A stretch of DNA of 64,000 nt from Pontibacter rufus (GCF_015694705.1 NZ_JADQDR010000001.1:434001-498000); one strand, 5' to 3'; positions 8,680 to 18,882 are shown, counted from the first letter of the stretch. Numbers and translations are program-made. Notes: generated from the letters alone by a model not told the origin.

Positions 8680-9922
8680 AATCATTACGCAGTAGGATTT
8701 CCCGCAAGCGTTCGCCGCTTTTCCCGTCAAATTTATACATCCACGCTTCCGTAAATTTTATTTTGTTAGGCAGTTGCTGCTGATGGAGTTGCGCTATGTC
8801 AGGCAAAATGGCATGTAGTTCTTGTAAATCATATATAGGATGTGCCACGCCTGCTTCTACAAATGGCCTGGAAACAAGGAAACCGCCAGCCGGATGGTTT
8901 TCATAAGTTATTAGTGTGGTGTGTTTAAAGGAAGCAAAAGGCATTAAATAAGTTGAGTAAAAGCCTAATACAAGAGGAATAGTTGGAGTAAGTTCGCCTA
9001 ATTGTTTATCGTCTATCATATAGCACAAGCTTAGTTGTTGCGCCTGCCTCCATATTTCTAAATCCTGCCTGGGATGAGGCTTTACGTATAATTTATAGTT
9101 GTATTGCCTGCAAATCCGGGTAAGGATGTGAACAAAATCTGCTTTATATTTTTTATCCCACTTCAGCAGCCCGTGCTCGGCAAGGGGCTGGTCTATTAAT
9201 AATATAGCTCTTGATGTCGTTGGGGTAGCTTTGACATGCGCAAGATGATCAAAATAGGGAACACCTGTAAAGTATACCTTTTGATCTGGAGGTAATATAT
9301 CATTGTGCTGATGCACAGCAAATATGTTGGGGCTAAAGGAAATATGAAACCGGGCTTGCCTTTTAGGAGAAGTTATTTTCCGTGCGGTGGCTGCAAACGT
9401 ATGGGTTCGTCTTATACTTATAAAGTGTTTAACAAATGCTGCATCTTCTGGAGAGAACTTTTTTATGCTGTTTAAGAGAAAAAGCCTGTTCCGGATTCTG
9501 GCCTTCAGGCTCGCAGCGAAGTGGAAGAGCTTTTGAAATCTTTTTCCATAACCAGGGGCAGGCGGCTGGCGAATGGCAGGATCAGAACCGGGCACGTAAT
9601 CGGCACGCAAGCCGTGTTCCATGTGGAAGGTTGGTATGTCCTTTTCCTTACAGGCAAGGTTTAAAGCCACATGATTGTATGCTTCGATATAGAAGAAAAT
9701 AACTTTTTTAGGCGATATTTCATCCAGCAAAGTATAAGCATCAGAAAAATCTCCCCAAAATATGGCTTTGCCATACGTCAGGTAATAATCAGAAGTAACT
9801 TCCTTTGGAAAGGCGTACTCTAAGAAGTAAAAATTAAAGTCGTTCCGGCAGGCCTTAAATAAGTCCAGATAATCTTTTCGGTTGTAGTCGCCGACAATAA
9901 GTATATTTGATTTACCTGCCAT
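8675..9922 (-). CDS. Predicted surface-glycan transferase (polysialyltransferase/CDP-glycerol-transferase-like)
   Basis: Unassigned protein of 415 aa (428 if the ATG at 9961 is used; I prefer the ATG at 9922, MAGKSNILIVGDYN, which gives a normal Rossmann-like start). FHMEHGLRADYV and YVKPHPRQDLE resemble the donor-binding HP motif region of bacterial sialyl/polysialyl transferases and related GT-B polymer transferases. There are no membrane helices or signal. It lies opposite to, and back to back with, a GT4 gene inside the glycan locus, which supports a role in surface polysaccharide synthesis. The sugar specificity is unknown. Confidence 0.6.
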   Translation of the reverse strand: MAGKSNILIVGDYNRKDYLDLFKACRNDFNFYFLEYAFPKEVTSDYYLTYGKAIFWGDFSDAYTLLDEISPKKVIFFYIEAYNHVALNLACKEKDIPTFHMEHGLRADYVPGSDPAIRQPPAPGYGKRFQKLFHFAASLKARIRNRLFLLNSIKKFSPEDAAFVKHFISIRRTHTFAATARKITSPKRQARFHISFSPNIFAVHQHNDILPPDQKVYFTGVPYFDHLAHVKATPTTSRAILLIDQPLAEHGLLKWDKKYKADFVHILTRICRQYNYKLYVKPHPRQDLEIWRQAQQLSLCYMIDDKQLGELTPTIPLVLGFYSTYLMPFASFKHTTLITYENHPAGGFLVSRPFVEAGVAHPIYDLQELHAILPDIAQLHQQQLPNKIKFTEAWMYKFDGKSGERLREILLRNDL

Positions 9923-9967
9923 CAAAATGAGGTTACAGAGAGCTAATTTAGCGGCAGGCATTATAAC

Positions 9968-11038
9968 TTGAAAGCAACTGTACTACATATTATTGAATCA
10001 TTGGCAGTGGGTGGGGCAGAAGTGCTGCTTACAGAGTCGCTTAAAGGTATTTCGGGCCGCTATAGGCATGTGGTGGTGTATATGAGGCCGCCCGTAACTT
10101 TATTGCCTGAGGTGAAGGCTGATAAAGTATACTGCCTTGGTTACAGCGGGAAGCGCAGTATCCTGTTATCTGTTTACAGGCTAAGGAAAATAATAAATAA
10201 GGAACGTGTTGCCCTCATACATGCGCATCATTACTGGCCTGCTAATATAGCACGTTTGGCCAAACCTGCCTCCGTACCGCTCGTGTTCTCAGTCCATAAT
10301 CCGTTGAGCCAGGACGCATTTACCCTGAATCGCCTGAGCTTTTACATGGAGAAGCTGACGTACCGCAGTAGGCATCATGCCATATTTGTATCAGCGGCTG
10401 TGGGGAAAGACTATAACGAAAGTATAGGTATAAAAGGAAACGCAACAGTTCTGTATAATTTCGCAGCAGACCGGTTTTATAGTGCCAGGTATGCAAAGCC
10501 GGTGGCGCAGCCAGGCAAAGGTTTGCGTATGGTGGCGGTGGGCACCTTAAAAAGACAGAAAAATTACCAGTTCCTGCTAAACGTGATGGCGTTAGTGAAG
10601 CAAAGGGAGGTATACTTAGATATTATCGGCGATGGGCCCATGATGGAAGAGTTGCAAGCATCTATAAAGGAGAAAGGCTTGAAAAATGTGAAGCTGAAGG
10701 GAAGCTGCAATAAGGTACATGAAATTCTGCACAACTACGATGCCTTTATACTTGCATCTGCTTACGAGGGCTTTGGAATAGCCATGGCCGAGGCAATGGC
10801 AATAGGTTTGCCCTGTATCCTTTCTGACATTGAAGTGCATAGAGAAGTTACCGGTGGGAATGCGCTTTTCTTTAACCTGAACTCGCCGGAAGATTGTGCT
10901 GCTGAAATAATGGAGCTAAAAGAGAACCCGGAGCTTAGAATGAACCTGTCGGTGGCCGGTAAAAAAAGAGCAATGGCGTTTCAGCAGCAAAACTACCTGA
11001 GCCAGTTGGAAACCTTGTACAAGCTATACTTGCCTTAA
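9968..11038 (+). CDS. Glycosyltransferase family 4
   Basis: A 356-aa GT-B fold transferase. The acceptor-side glycine loop AVGGAE is at 13-18. AVGTLKRQKNYQ opens the C-terminal domain (190-201). GDGPM (221-225) and the nucleotide-sugar EX7E motif Glu267/Glu275 (EGFGIAMAE) follow. It transfers a sugar from a nucleotide donor to a lipid-linked or glycan acceptor at the inner membrane. The start is TTG at 9968; no ATG is available. It begins a tight run of three genes: 6 nt to the next one, then a 4-nt overlap to the third. Confidence 0.88.
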   Translation: MKATVLHIIESLAVGGAEVLLTESLKGISGRYRHVVVYMRPPVTLLPEVKADKVYCLGYSGKRSILLSVYRLRKIINKERVALIHAHHYWPANIARLAKPASVPLVFSVHNPLSQDAFTLNRLSFYMEKLTYRSRHHAIFVSAAVGKDYNESIGIKGNATVLYNFAADRFYSARYAKPVAQPGKGLRMVAVGTLKRQKNYQFLLNVMALVKQREVYLDIIGDGPMMEELQASIKEKGLKNVKLKGSCNKVHEILHNYDAFILASAYEGFGIAMAEAMAIGLPCILSDIEVHREVTGGNALFFNLNSPEDCAAEIMELKENPELRMNLSVAGKKRAMAFQQQNYLSQLETLYKLYLP

Positions 11039-11044
11039 CCTGCC

Positions 11045-12259
11045 GTGAATATTGCATCGCTTTGTCGCTGGAAATTAGAAGATGTGCTTACGACCTCTAC
11101 CGTAGTGCCTCAGCTCCAGGCTTTAATACAGCTTCAGGACATCAGCAAAATCGTATTTATAACCCTTGAAGACATTATTGATGAAAGCGCTTCCAGGCTT
11201 ACACTACATCCCGTTCTCCTACATAATAAAGTAAAATGGTTTCCGGTTTCATCCTTCCAGACAAAAAGCAGGCTTGGAAACCAGGTTGCTGATTTCATCA
11301 TGGGTTGTAAAAAGCTGAGGCAGATTGTAAGAGAAGAAAATATTCAGATGGTGATAGCACATGGAGCTCCGGCTGGTGCAGTGGCTGAGAAAGCGCTGAA
11401 AGGAATAAAGCTGCCATATTATGTAACATCTTTGGAACCTCATGCCAATTACATGCTACAGTCAAAAGTATGGAGCAGACACGGATTAAAGTATAAGTTC
11501 CAGAAGCGCTGGGAAAATCTGCAGAAGAAAAATGCGGCTGGTCTGATGCCTGTTTCCGGGAAGTACAAAGCTGCACTGATAAGAGAAGGGGTGACTGCAG
11601 AAAACATCTTTGTAGTGCCCTGTTCTGTCGATGCGGATATGTTTAGGTTTAATAAACAGCAGAGAAATAGTTTGCGCCAGCAGTTAGGTTGGCAAGATGC
11701 TGTTATTGGCATTTACGTGGGCAAGTATGGCGGCTTATACTATAAAGAAGAGGCTTTCGCCATCTATAAACAATGTTTCAGCATCATACCTGGTTTCCGG
11801 CTGATTATACTTTCGCCGCATCCGCAGGCAGAAATCATCCAGCTATTAAACCAACAGCAAATAGACATCTCCAAAGTATACATCGCTTCCGTGGCACACG
11901 GGCAGGTGCCGCCATACCTTTCCGCCGCTGACTTCGCTTTTGCTACCATCAAATCATACCCTTCCGCCCGCTTTTGTTCTCCCGTCAAAATTGGCGAATA
12001 CTGGGCCAATGGCTTGCCCGTTTTACTAACAGCAGGCGTCGGCGATGACAGTGATATTATCCAAAACGAAGGCGGCGGCGCGCTGTTTAACTTGCAGCAG
12101 GAGGGAAGCGTGGAACGGGCGTTGGAGAAAATTCAGGCAATCATCAGCAATCCCGAACACAGACGCGAAATCCCGAAGCTGGCAGCGAAGTATAGGTCGC
12201 CGAGAAAGATAAAGGAAGCCTACACATATTTCTTTAGCCGGATGGAGAAACAAGTATGA
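11045..12259 (+). CDS. Glycosyltransferase, GT4-like
   Basis: A 404-aa GT-B-type protein with a GTG start at 11045. VIAHGAPAGAVAEKAL and VPCSVDADMFRF (typical of the domain hinge), IYVGKYGGLYYKEEA and PVKIGEYWANGLPVLL (donor-site region) identify a glycosyltransferase group 1-like enzyme, although the EX7E motif is degenerate. Its last codons overlap the next gene through ATGA at 12256-12259, which implies translational coupling. The substrate is unknown. Confidence 0.75.
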   Translation: MNIASLCRWKLEDVLTTSTVVPQLQALIQLQDISKIVFITLEDIIDESASRLTLHPVLLHNKVKWFPVSSFQTKSRLGNQVADFIMGCKKLRQIVREENIQMVIAHGAPAGAVAEKALKGIKLPYYVTSLEPHANYMLQSKVWSRHGLKYKFQKRWENLQKKNAAGLMPVSGKYKAALIREGVTAENIFVVPCSVDADMFRFNKQQRNSLRQQLGWQDAVIGIYVGKYGGLYYKEEAFAIYKQCFSIIPGFRLIILSPHPQAEIIQLLNQQQIDISKVYIASVAHGQVPPYLSAADFAFATIKSYPSARFCSPVKIGEYWANGLPVLLTAGVGDDSDIIQNEGGGALFNLQQEGSVERALEKIQAIISNPEHRREIPKLAAKYRSPRKIKEAYTYFFSRMEKQV

Positions 12260-13320
12260 AAGTGCTGTTTGTGGTTCCTTATCCGGCGGGCGTGGCGGCC
12301 TCGCAGCGGTTCCGGGTAGAGCAATGGCTGCCGGTGCTCCGTCAGCAGGGCATCAGGTATAAACTGGCTCCTTTCTGGAATGCAGAAACGTGGGCTATAC
12401 TTTATAAACCTGGCCATACTTTACAAAAAGCCTGGGGCCTGACTTTGGGCTTGATGAGGCGGCTCTTGCTGTTGCTGACTTTGCCCTGGTATGATTACGT
12501 TTTTATTCACCGCGAAGCAACGCCCCTGGGGCCGCCCTGGTTTGAATGGCTGGCAGCAAACATCTTCCGGAAAAAACTCATATATGATTTTGACGACGCC
12601 ACCTGGCTGCCAAATACAACCGCTGGAAACCAGGTTGTCGCCAAGTATAAACAGCACGGAAAAGTATCGGAAATCTGCCGTTGGAGTTATAAGGTAAGCT
12701 GCGGCAACCACTATCTCCTAGCATTTGCGCAGCAGTATAATACCGCGGCGACATACCTGCCCACTTGCATCGACACCGGGAATTACCACAACCAGCTAAA
12801 GCAGCAGCACACGCAGCGGATCGTTATCGGCTGGACGGGCTCACACACCACTTTGCCATACTTACAGCTCATTGAGCCGGTACTGCAACGGCTGGAGCAG
12901 CAGTATGACTTTGATTTTCTGGTAATAGCAGACAGGGAACCTGCGCTGCAATTACGCTCATTAAGATTTATACTTTGGCGGCAGCAGACGGAAATAGAAG
13001 ATTTATTGCAAATCAATATCGGGCTGATGCCCTTGCCTGATACGGAATGGGCCAAAGGGAAATGTGCTTTTAAAGCGCTGCAGTATATGGCGCTGGGCAT
13101 CCCGGCAGTGGTGTCGGCAGTTGGAGCCAACGTGGTGGTGATGCCGGATAGCGAAGCGGGATTTACCTGTACTACGCAGCAGGAGTGGTATGCGCGGCTG
13201 GAGCAATTATTACTACAACCAACGCTTCGGGCAGAAATGGGGCAAAACGGACGGACCTGGGTGGAAGCGCATTATTCGATGAAAGCGCAGCGCGGGGCTT
13301 TCCTGGGCCTGTTTACTTAG
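12256..13320 (+). CDS. Glycosyltransferase, GT4-like
   Basis: A 354-aa protein with an N-terminal Rossmann start (MKVLFVVPYPAG). The motif IYDFDDATWLP is characteristic of a group of polysaccharide-locus glycosyltransferases, IGWTGSHTT opens the second domain, and FKALQYMALGIPAVVSAVGAN is the donor-binding region. It is the last gene of the three-gene transferase run. Its stop overlaps by 8 nt the stop of the convergent TPR gene at 13313. The acceptor and donor are unknown. Confidence 0.82.
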   Translation: MKVLFVVPYPAGVAASQRFRVEQWLPVLRQQGIRYKLAPFWNAETWAILYKPGHTLQKAWGLTLGLMRRLLLLLTLPWYDYVFIHREATPLGPPWFEWLAANIFRKKLIYDFDDATWLPNTTAGNQVVAKYKQHGKVSEICRWSYKVSCGNHYLLAFAQQYNTAATYLPTCIDTGNYHNQLKQQHTQRIVIGWTGSHTTLPYLQLIEPVLQRLEQQYDFDFLVIADREPALQLRSLRFILWRQQTEIEDLLQINIGLMPLPDTEWAKGKCAFKALQYMALGIPAVVSAVGANVVVMPDSEAGFTCTTQQEWYARLEQLLLQPTLRAEMGQNGRTWVEAHYSMKAQRGAFLGLFT

Positions 13321-14563
13321 ATTTTCTGCTGCGTTTTTTACTGGCTTTCAGGAAATCTTTAGCCTCTTTGTAGCTGTCAGACTTCTTTTCGCTCGCCTCC
13401 AAAACTACAGTATAATAACGTTTGGCCAAGGGCAGGTCTTTTTGCTGCTTTGCAATGCGGGCCAGGTTGAGGTATGAATTAATGAAGTAACCCGAATCGC
13501 GCTCGCCGGTCATTTCGGCATACATAATGGCGTTCTGGTAATATTGCTTCGCCTTGTCTAAATCCCTGTACTTGTTCTGGTTGATATATGCCAGGATGTA
13601 GGAAGCATAGCGGCCACTCACGGGCTCATAGCCCGGCATGTGCTGCTCCAGTTTGCTCAGTATGTCCAGCGACACGCGCTCGGCCATGGTAAAATGCCCC
13701 TGCACAAACAGCAGGCGCGCATAAAACCGCTCAAAGTAAGCATTGTCAGGATACTTTGTGGCCAGCGACTGCGCTACCTTAAGGGCATCCTCCTGGTTGC
13801 TTTCTTCGTTGGCGTAAATCTTCATCAGGAAAACCTTCGCCTCATTGCCCGTATAAAAGCCACTGTTGGCCACGTAGCGCAATTGCTTTAACCCCAGGCG
13901 TTTGTCGCCATCCGGGAAAAAGATGAGCACGGGGCGCAGCATGGGGTAATTTTCATGTATCCAGACGGAGTAATAGTTAAAAAGCGCTTCGCCAAACAGA
14001 AACTCGGGGCTGAGGCCGTTGCCGGCTTTGGCTTTTTCCATAAATTCCAGCGCACGTTTGCTGGCCACTGTTGCCTTGCGCCAGTTGCTGCGTTCGGAGT
14101 TTAGCCGTGCCTCAAAGCCATAGGCTGCTGCCAGAAAAAAAGCAGCTTCTACGTTCTGCTCGTCAGCGTCATACAGCGCTTCAGCTTTCTGGATGGTGGT
14201 ATCCATGTAGGCAAAAAACAGGTCGTCGTACTGGCGGGTTTCGATGTTGGTAGGCAAAATCTTCCACCACTGGCTTAGCCCCATCAGGAAGTATGGCAGC
14301 GGATGGTCAGGGTAACGGCGGCGCAGCGATTTAAATTGTTTCTCAGCAATTGCGTACTTAAAGTTGTACATGTTGTCCACGGCGCCCTCCAACTCGTATT
14401 GAATATCCTTGTTGAGCAGCAGCATGCCCTTGATCCGGGTTGCCTCCGGCATTACCTCGATGGACTCGATGGTGACGTTGCGCATAGCGGTTGTGTCGGA
14501 TTGCTGTGCCGCTGCCAGGGCAGGTAATATAAAGGAGAAGAGGATGAATAATAACTTCTTCAT
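13313..14563 (-). CDS. Exported TPR-repeat protein
   Basis: A 416-aa secreted protein. A signal peptide MKKLLFILFSFILPALAAAQ is followed by helical tetratricopeptide-like repeats: NFKYAIAEKQFKSLRRRYPD, then repeat-like segments to the C-terminus such as LPLAKRYYTVVLEA. The tail is Lys/Arg-rich. I set the start at ATG 14563; the longer reading frame upstream adds 53 residues that would hide the signal peptide. It is probably a periplasmic scaffold. No enzymatic motifs are visible. It is divergent from the M42-type peptidase gene. Confidence 0.8.
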   Translation of the reverse strand: MKKLLFILFSFILPALAAAQQSDTTAMRNVTIESIEVMPEATRIKGMLLLNKDIQYELEGAVDNMYNFKYAIAEKQFKSLRRRYPDHPLPYFLMGLSQWWKILPTNIETRQYDDLFFAYMDTTIQKAEALYDADEQNVEAAFFLAAAYGFEARLNSERSNWRKATVASKRALEFMEKAKAGNGLSPEFLFGEALFNYYSVWIHENYPMLRPVLIFFPDGDKRLGLKQLRYVANSGFYTGNEAKVFLMKIYANEESNQEDALKVAQSLATKYPDNAYFERFYARLLFVQGHFTMAERVSLDILSKLEQHMPGYEPVSGRYASYILAYINQNKYRDLDKAKQYYQNAIMYAEMTGERDSGYFINSYLNLARIAKQQKDLPLAKRYYTVVLEASEKKSDSYKEAKDFLKASKKRSRKSK

Positions 14564-14675
14564 GTATAATAAGACTATTCGATGCTTTTGGGTGCTGCAG
14601 ACTTCGGATATGCCCGGAAGTTCTAAAAGTACAACAATAATATTTAATTTGGATTCCCTGAAAAGAAAATAACCT

Positions 14676-15590
14676 ATGAAGTTACTGGAGCAACTTTGTA
14701 ACATACATGCCCCGTCCGGCAACGAAAAAAGCCTTTCTGATTTCCTGCTAAACTATGTGGAAGCGCATAAAGTTCACTGGAAAACCGAGCCGAAGGTGCT
14801 GTACGGCGAGCAGTTTCAGGATTGTATCCTGCTGGTATTCGGCAAACCCCGGAGTGCAATTTTCGCCCATATGGATTCTATCGGTTTTACGGTGCGCTAC
14901 GGCAACCAGCTGGTTAAAATTGGCGGACCAGACATAGAAACCGGCTATAAACTGGTAGGCCACGATGCAGCGGGAGACATAGAATGCACTCTGCAGTATA
15001 ACGAAGAAGCGCATGAATTAGCGTATGCTTATGACCGGGAAATTGCGCGCGGCACGGAGCTGGTTTTTAAGTGTGACTTCCGGGAGACGGACGATACCGT
15101 GCAATCCTGCTACCTCGATAACCGGCTTGGCGTATGGGCTGCCCTGCAGGTGGCCGAAACGCTCACGGACGGCATTATCGCGTTCAGTTGCTGGGAGGAG
15201 CACGGCGGTGGCTCGGTGGCTTACCTGGCCCGCTACATTTACAAAAATTACTGTGTCAAGCAAGGCCTTATCTGTGATATTACCTGGATAACCGAGGGCG
15301 TGCACGCCGGCAAGGGTGTGGCCATTTCGATGCGCGACAGCCTGATTCCGCGCCGCGCGTACGTGCAGAAAATCATCCAGATTGCGGAAGCATCAGGGAT
15401 TCCATACCAACTGGAAGTAGAAGGTGCTGGCGGCAGCGATGCCAAAGAGTTACAGCACAGCGCCTTTCCCTGGGACTGGTGCTTTGTGGGCGCACCCGAG
15501 GACAACGTGCACACGCCTGACGAAATCGTGCATAAAAAAGACATCGAAAGTATGGTAGCCTTGTACAAGGTGCTAATGGAGCAGTTGTAA
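14676..15590 (+). CDS. M42-family metallo-aminopeptidase
   Basis: A 304-aa cytoplasmic metallopeptidase of the M42/M20-related clan MH. Visible ligands are His/Asp in FAHMDSIGF (about 64-72), Asp in LDNRLGVW, the Glu-Glu pair in CWEEHGGGS, Asp in CDITWITEG and His in [19 protein letters not shown] precedes the last ligand. This set fits tetrahedral aminopeptidases acting on short peptides. It is slightly shorter than typical M42 enzymes (about 340-360 aa). It has its own transcription unit, divergent from the TPR gene. Confidence 0.85.
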   Translation: MKLLEQLCNIHAPSGNEKSLSDFLLNYVEAHKVHWKTEPKVLYGEQFQDCILLVFGKPRSAIFAHMDSIGFTVRYGNQLVKIGGPDIETGYKLVGHDAAGDIECTLQYNEEAHELAYAYDREIARGTELVFKCDFRETDDTVQSCYLDNRLGVWAALQVAETLTDGIIAFSCWEEHGGGSVAYLARYIYKNYCVKQGLICDITWITEGVHAGKGVAISMRDSLIPRRAYVQKIIQIAEASGIPYQLEVEGAGGSDAKELQHSAFPWDWCFVGAPEDNVHTPDEIVHKKDIESMVALYKVLMEQL

Positions 15591-15791
15591 AGCTGGGCAT
15601 ACCTTTAGTTTTCGCTGCACGCAGGCCATACTTTGCATGAGAATCAGGTTTGGTGTTGCAACTTCTTTATCACTTGCCGTATAGCCTATCTGTTATGTGC
15701 AGCAGATATTGTAATGTATTTGGAAAAGTCAGCAGAACCCCTTTTCTTTAATCGCTACAGACATCTATACTTTAAACCTTAATCATACTGA

Positions 15792-18059
15792 ATGGAACCT
15801 ATTCTTTACGCAATTCCTGCATTAGGCGTGGCGGCCCTTATCTACACCTGGATACGCTCGCTATGGGTAGCAAAGCAACCGGCCGGCAACGAGCGCATGA
15901 GCACCATTGCCCGCTATATTGCCGAAGGGGCTATGGCCTTTCTGAAAGCTGAATACAAGGTGCTGGCTATTTTCGCGGTCATTGCCTCACTTTTTTTATT
16001 TTACCTGGGCTACACCGGCGAAAAGTCGAGCCCGCTGATTGTAGTGGCTTTCCTGATTGGCGCCTTCTTCTCGGCAACAGCTGGTTTTATCGGGATGCGG
16101 ATTGCTACCAAAGCAAACGTGCGCACCGCCGAAGCGGCCCGCAGCAGCCTTTCCAGAGCCCTTAATGTATCGTTTGCCGGTGGTTCGGTGATGGGTATGG
16201 GCGTAGCCGGACTGGCGGTGCTTGGCTTAGGATCGCTGTTCATCATTTTCTACTACCTGTATGTGGAAAGCACCGGTGCTGATGTAAACGGAATTGAAAT
16301 GGAGCGTGCCCTGGAAGTGCTCACCGGCTTCTCGCTGGGTGCTGAAAGTATCGCTTTGTTTGCGCGCGTAGGCGGCGGTATCTATACCAAAGCAGCCGAC
16401 GTAGGCGCTGACCTGGTAGGTAAGGTAGAGGCAGGCATCCCCGAAGATGACCCCCGCAACCCCGCCACCATTGCCGACAACGTAGGCGACAACGTAGGCG
16501 ACGTGGCCGGTATGGGTGCCGACCTTTTCGGCTCTTATGTGGCAACTATACTGGCCACGATGGTGCTGGGCCGCGAAGTAACGGTGCAGGATGATTTTGG
16601 CGGCATTTCACCGGTTATACTTCCCATGCTGATAGCAGCACTGGGTATCATCTTCTCTCTGATTGGGATGTTCTTCGTGCGCGTGAAAGAAGGGGGCGAT
16701 GTACAGGCTGCTCTCAACCGCGGCAACTGGATTTCCGTAGTACTGACAGCCATTGCCACTTATTTTATCATCCACTGGCTTCTGCCTGATAACCTGAACC
16801 TCCGCAACTTCGACTTTACAGCAAATGGCGTTTACCTGGCGGTGCTGGTGGGCCTGGTAGTAGGCGCTTTGATGAGCATCATCACAGAGTATTACACGGC
16901 TATGGGCAAACGGCCGGTTAATTCCATTATACAGCAGTCATCCACGGGCCACGCCACCAACATTATTGCCGGCCTGGCGGTAGGCATGCACTCCACGGTG
17001 CTCCCGATTATTGTGCTGGCAGCCGGTATTGTGCTTTCTTATGCGTCGGCGGGTTTGTACGGCGTGGCAATCGCGGCAGCAGGTATGATGGCGACAACAG
17101 CCATGCAGCTGGCCATTGATGCCTTTGGCCCTATCGCAGACAACGCCGGAGGAATCGCCGAAATGAGCGAGCTGCCCAAAGAGGTACGCGAGCGCACCGA
17201 TATTCTGGATGCTGTGGGCAACACCACGGCGGCAACTGGCAAAGGGTTTGCCATTGCGTCTGCGGCTCTTACCTCGCTTGCGCTTTTTGCGGCATTTGTA
17301 GGTATAGCCGGTATCCCAAGTATAGATTTGTACAAAGCGCCGGTGCTGGCAGGCTTGTTCATCGGCGCCATGATTCCGTTTATCTTCTCAGCGCTGGCTA
17401 TTTCAGCAGTAGGCCGTGCGGCCATGGCCATGGTACACGAGGTGCGCCGCCAGTTCCGCGAAATTCCGGGTATTATGGAAGGCACCGGTAAACCGGAGTA
17501 TGATAAGTGTGTGGCTATCTCAACAAAAGCCGCGCTGCGCGAAATGATGCTGCCGGGAGCCATTGCCCTGATTGTGCCGCTTATAATTGGCTTTGGCTTC
17601 AGAGGGGTATTTCCTGATACTTCGTCTGCCGAGATATTGGGCGGTTTGCTGGCCGGTGTTACCGTGTCGGGTGTATTGATGGCGATGTTCCAATCCAACG
17701 CCGGTGGCGCCTGGGACAATGCTAAAAAGTCTTTTGAAAAAGGCGTGATGATTAATGGCGTGATGGAGTACAAAGGGTCTGAGCCCCACAAAGCTTCTGT
17801 AACCGGCGACACCGTAGGCGATCCGTTTAAAGATACCTCGGGCCCGAGTATGAACATTCTCATCAAGCTGATGTCTATTGTGTCGCTGGTAATTGCGCCG
17901 CACATCGCCCTGGATCGTGAGCCGCCCATCCCGGAAGCGCCTATCAAGATTAACAGAGAGCTGAAAGAAATAAACCTGGATGCTACCCGGGCAGTACCGG
18001 CAACGGCCGCCAACAGTTCTGGGAACACCATCCTGGTGGCAGGTATCGCCGCAAAATAA
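15792..18059 (+). CDS. hppA: K+-dependent membrane-bound pyrophosphatase (ion-pumping)
   Basis: A 755-aa integral membrane pyrophosphatase with about 16 membrane segments. It hydrolyses PPi and pumps H+ and/or Na+. The PPi-binding signature ADVGADLVGKVE and the NPATIADNVGDNVGDVAG loop are intact. NTTAATGKG has Ala at the position that is Lys in K+-independent enzymes, so it is predicted K+-dependent; Bacteroidota members of that class often pump Na+. The second acidic cluster, AWDNAKKSFEKG with TVGDPFKDTSGP, is also present. It is followed directly by a good terminator. Confidence 0.95.
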   Translation: MEPILYAIPALGVAALIYTWIRSLWVAKQPAGNERMSTIARYIAEGAMAFLKAEYKVLAIFAVIASLFLFYLGYTGEKSSPLIVVAFLIGAFFSATAGFIGMRIATKANVRTAEAARSSLSRALNVSFAGGSVMGMGVAGLAVLGLGSLFIIFYYLYVESTGADVNGIEMERALEVLTGFSLGAESIALFARVGGGIYTKAADVGADLVGKVEAGIPEDDPRNPATIADNVGDNVGDVAGMGADLFGSYVATILATMVLGREVTVQDDFGGISPVILPMLIAALGIIFSLIGMFFVRVKEGGDVQAALNRGNWISVVLTAIATYFIIHWLLPDNLNLRNFDFTANGVYLAVLVGLVVGALMSIITEYYTAMGKRPVNSIIQQSSTGHATNIIAGLAVGMHSTVLPIIVLAAGIVLSYASAGLYGVAIAAAGMMATTAMQLAIDAFGPIADNAGGIAEMSELPKEVRERTDILDAVGNTTAATGKGFAIASAALTSLALFAAFVGIAGIPSIDLYKAPVLAGLFIGAMIPFIFSALAISAVGRAAMAMVHEVRRQFREIPGIMEGTGKPEYDKCVAISTKAALREMMLPGAIALIVPLIIGFGFRGVFPDTSSAEILGGLLAGVTVSGVLMAMFQSNAGGAWDNAKKSFEKGVMINGVMEYKGSEPHKASVTGDTVGDPFKDTSGPSMNILIKLMSIVSLVIAPHIALDREPPIPEAPIKINRELKEINLDATRAVPATAANSSGNTILVAGIAAK

Positions 18060-18082
18060 TTAAAAGCTACCCTGCATAAGTG

Positions 18083-18116
18083 ATAAGCCCGGCCTTTGCG
18101 TTGGGCTTATTTTTTA
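18083..18116 (+). terminator. Rho-independent terminator of hppA
   Basis: Stem ATAAGCCC (18083-18090) and GGGCTTAT (18103-18110), 12-nt loop, then a run of six T. It overlaps the -33 region of the next gene's promoter. Confidence 0.8.
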
Positions 18117-18132
18117 TTTATACTTATCTTTG
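18101..18132 (+). promoter_or_regulatory. Promoter of hpt
   Basis: TTG at 18101-18103, 21-nt spacer, TATCTTTG at 18125-18132 (exact TAnnTTTG); ATG after 23 nt. The -33 element lies in the right arm of the hppA terminator. Confidence 0.65.
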
Positions 18133-18155
18133 TCTGGTCATCAACAAATAAGCTC

Positions 18156-18698
18156 ATGAATCCCCGTACCATTACACTGCACGATTGCAGCTTTAGCACC
18201 TACATTTACGAAGAGGAAATAATCGCGCGCATCCTGATGCTGGCTGAGCAGTTGGATCAGGAATATGCAGATAAAAAACCACTCTTTCTGGCAGTGCTTA
18301 ATGGCTCATTCATGTTTGCCGCCGACCTGATGAAGCGCATCACCATCCCCTGCGAGATTTCATTTATCCGCCTGGCCTCTTACCAGGATATGCAGAGTAC
18401 CGGAAAGGTAAAGGAAATCCTGGGCCTGAACGAAGACATACAGGGGCGCCATGTAATTGTACTGGAAGATATTGTGGATACCGGCCACACGGTGCATGGC
18501 CTGCTGCAGCAACTGGGCGACCGCGGGGCAGCCTCGGTGGAGGTGGCTACCCTGCTGATGAAGCCCGAGTGTGTGCAGCACCCGCTGGATATAAAGTATG
18601 TGGCCAAAGCTATTCCTAATGACTTTGTAGTAGGCTATGGGCTGGATTACAACGGTTTTGGCCGGAACCTGCGCGATATTTATAAGATTGTGTCGTAG
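18156..18698 (+). CDS. hpt: Hypoxanthine phosphoribosyltransferase
   Basis: A 180-aa purine-salvage enzyme converting hypoxanthine or guanine plus PRPP to IMP or GMP. The PRPP loop is VLEDIVDTGHTV, with an upstream VLNGSFMFAADL substrate loop and DFVVGYGLDYNGFGRNL at the C-terminus. I chose ATG 18156 (MNPRTITLHD) because the longer frame from 18096 would run through the promoter. It is followed about 215 bp later by adk, another nucleotide-metabolism gene with its own -7 box. Confidence 0.93.
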   Translation: MNPRTITLHDCSFSTYIYEEEIIARILMLAEQLDQEYADKKPLFLAVLNGSFMFAADLMKRITIPCEISFIRLASYQDMQSTGKVKEILGLNEDIQGRHVIVLEDIVDTGHTVHGLLQQLGDRGAASVEVATLLMKPECVQHPLDIKYVAKAIPNDFVVGYGLDYNGFGRNLRDIYKIVS

Positions 18699-18882
18699 CC
18701 TGGGAAGGAGGCACGCGTTAGCACGCTTTTATGCCACTGTGTTAACAAAAACGTACAAAAAGCCTGCATTTTGCGTTTTTAATCATAGAGTTTAAAAGGT
18801 TTCTTACTAATTTTAATTGTTAAGAAAGTCTTGTGCCTGATGTCCTGATATTTTTGCCCGCTTACTTACACCGATTTATACT

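Noticed and set aside
17039..18031. 330-codon minus-strand ORF inside hppA
   Set aside because: Long because of codon bias of the + strand gene; the + frame is an unmistakable membrane pyrophosphatase.
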